NCBI GenBank assembly: GCA_937864995.1
Contig: CALMDL010000317.1
Location: 1 to 10,264 of the forward strand
Length of the DNA: 10,264 nucleotides
Direction of reading: 5' to 3'
DNA from: an uncultured Candidatus Altimarinota bacterium
GTDB lineage: Bacteria > Patescibacteriota > Gracilibacteria > BD1-5 > UBA6164
In this document: piece after piece, positions 9,601 to 10,264 of the stretch
How positions within the stretch are numbered: position 1 is the first letter of the stretch
How the letters are laid out: every line of letters begins with the position of its first letter
Notes under the pieces: generated by a model
Database searches by the model: none
The model's input: the letters and a program-made list of their open reading frames with translations, nothing else
What the model was told of the DNA's origin: nothing
Made by a program: the position numbers and the translations under genes

Positions 9601-10037
9601 AAAAATACGGAAATAATTTAGTATGAGAATTTAATTTTAAAAATTTAAGTTCAGAAGATAATAAAAAAGAAGTTCCAAAAAGAGATACTCCTAAAAAATC
9701 AGAATCTAGTAAAACAAATACAAAAACTGAAATAAGTAATGAAGATATAACTAAACAAATAAAAAGTATAAATATATCTTGAATCTCTATGCTAAGTTTC
9801 AAAATAGACTCTAAAATTGCTTTTAGTACAAAAAGTAAAAATATAATTCAAATAGTAGTTTATGTTTTGAAAAAAACTTGATTAAAAGAATTTGAAGCAT
9901 GAGAACTTAAACCATTTTATGATTTTGTAATAAGTCACTATATAAGTGATTTAAATACTCGTGATTTATCTACTGTACAAAATGCCTTCAAAACTTTTGT
10001 TGAAAAAGGTTGAGAAGTAATAATAAAAAAAGAATAA
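6612..10037 (+). CDS. Giant polytopic membrane protein, DUF2339-like
   Basis: The 1141-residue product resembles the DUF2339 family of predicted membrane proteins, whose biochemical role is unknown. It has two N-terminal membrane helices (about 5-28 and 40-57), then a charged, probably coiled-coil stretch (about 60-148) rich in Lys and Glu. A long array of hydrophobic helices starts at LLAKIGSILVFLGVLFLF (from 153) and runs to about 995. The start of the array (LLAKIGS..LGVLFLF) and its end (LRTIGLYLLTLVLGKIFLYD, 947-966, then a final helix to about 1000) match the general pattern of that family. A Lys/Ser/Thr/Glu-rich linker (about 1001-1065) and a small soluble domain (about 1066-1141) follow, probably cytoplasmic. 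The gene reads unbroken only with TGA as glycine. It lies 16 bp downstream of the thrombospondin-repeat gene, probably in one operon, and ends in a terminator. The family call rests on pattern, not a search. Confidence 0.8.
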
Positions 10038-10057
10038 GCTTTGCTTATTCTTTTTTT
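10025..10057. terminator. Bidirectional terminator after the DUF2339-like gene
   Basis: A long stem (10025-10039 with 10043-10057) around a 3-nt TTT loop has the core gaataagc/gcttattc, an A-run on the left and a T-run on the right. The stop codon TAA 10035-10037 lies inside the stem. The A/T symmetry and the converging minus-strand gene, which ends at 10071, suggest it serves both directions. Confidence 0.85.
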
Positions 10058-10070
10058 ATTAATTTATAAA

Positions 10071-10264
10071 TTACATTGTAGTTAATATTAATCAAATAAA
10101 TGCTATTAAAATTGAAAATATTATAGTTAATAATATTATATATTTTCTAGTAAAGCTAGAAATATTATATAATGCTATTGAATATAATAAATTATATAAA
10201 ACTATTGTTACTGTTAAATAAATAGATGAATTGTTTCATAGATTATTCATAGAAAAAACTATAG
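10071..10264 (-). CDS. C-terminal part of a small membrane protein (partial, unknown family)
   Basis: Reading the minus strand from the window edge to TAA (plus 10071-10073), the frame stays open for 64 codons, with two TGA codons read as glycine. The first in-frame ATG in view is at plus 10250 and would give 59 residues (MNNLGNNSSIYLTVTIVLYN onwards), but the gene may begin beyond the window. It contains two hydrophobic stretches, about residues 10-30 and 39-57 counted from that ATG, separated by SSFTRKY, so a two-helix hairpin membrane protein is plausible. No family is recognisable. Support comes from the open frame in a TAA-rich region, the shared TAA stop and the convergent placement against a bidirectional terminator. 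Very AT-rich DNA can produce hydrophobic frames by chance. Confidence 0.5.

Noticed and set aside
9353..9802. Minus-strand open frame of 149 codons, hydrophobic
   Set aside because: It is an antisense shadow of the 3' part of the DUF2339-like gene; the hydrophobic composition comes from the complement of AT-rich membrane codons.
1..10264. UGA=Trp (Mycoplasma-type code 4) as an alternative to UGA=Gly
   Set aside because: TGA occupies glycine columns in several unrelated families, and TGG is used independently for Trp.

Overview
The window comes from a very AT-rich bacterium that reads UGA as glycine (NCBI genetic code 25). This points to the Patescibacteria/CPR lineages Gracilibacteria (BD1-5) or Absconditabacteria (SR1). 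The evidence is internal. Under the standard code every gene here breaks into fragments. With UGA=Gly, six long frames open, and in-frame TGA falls exactly on invariant glycines of known families: MltG LEGFLYPDTY, the cyclase KTIGDAYM and FFGETVN motifs, and GDLC in thrombospondin type-3 repeats. TGG is used separately for Trp, so this is not the Mycoplasma UGA=Trp code. All six visible stop codons are TAA.

Layout. (1) 1-186, minus: the first 62 codons of rpoB, behind a good sigma70-type promoter and a leader of about 124 nt that can form a hairpin. (2) 433-1464, plus: mltG, the endolytic murein transglycosylase, divergent from rpoB and closed by a terminator. (3) 1545-2672, plus: a class III nucleotidyl cyclase with a complete set of catalytic residues (predicted adenylate cyclase), fused to a C-terminal hydrophobic domain resembling DUF697. 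(4) 2701-5193, minus: a large protein of unknown function with a probable signal peptide and one EF-hand-like calcium loop. It converges on the cyclase gene, and both 3' ends lie in one perfect 54-bp palindrome. (5) 5303-6595, plus: a signal-peptide-bearing, C-terminally membrane-anchored surface protein with about four thrombospondin type-3 repeats. (6) 6612-10037, plus: a 1141-residue polytopic membrane protein of the DUF2339 type, 16 bp downstream of the previous gene and probably in its operon, ending at a bidirectional terminator. (7) 10071-10264, minus: the 3' end of a small membrane protein running off the window.

Much of the window concerns the cell envelope: peptidoglycan strand termination (MltG), a surface-anchored Ca-binding repeat protein, a giant membrane protein, and a probably exported protein with a Ca-binding loop. 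The cyclase suggests cAMP signalling, possibly at the membrane. Genes are tightly packed, with stop codons buried in terminator stems and no Shine-Dalgarno motif before any of the six visible starts. I saw no tRNA, rRNA, CRISPR array, insertion sequence or phage gene. The longest gap without a gene is 187-432.
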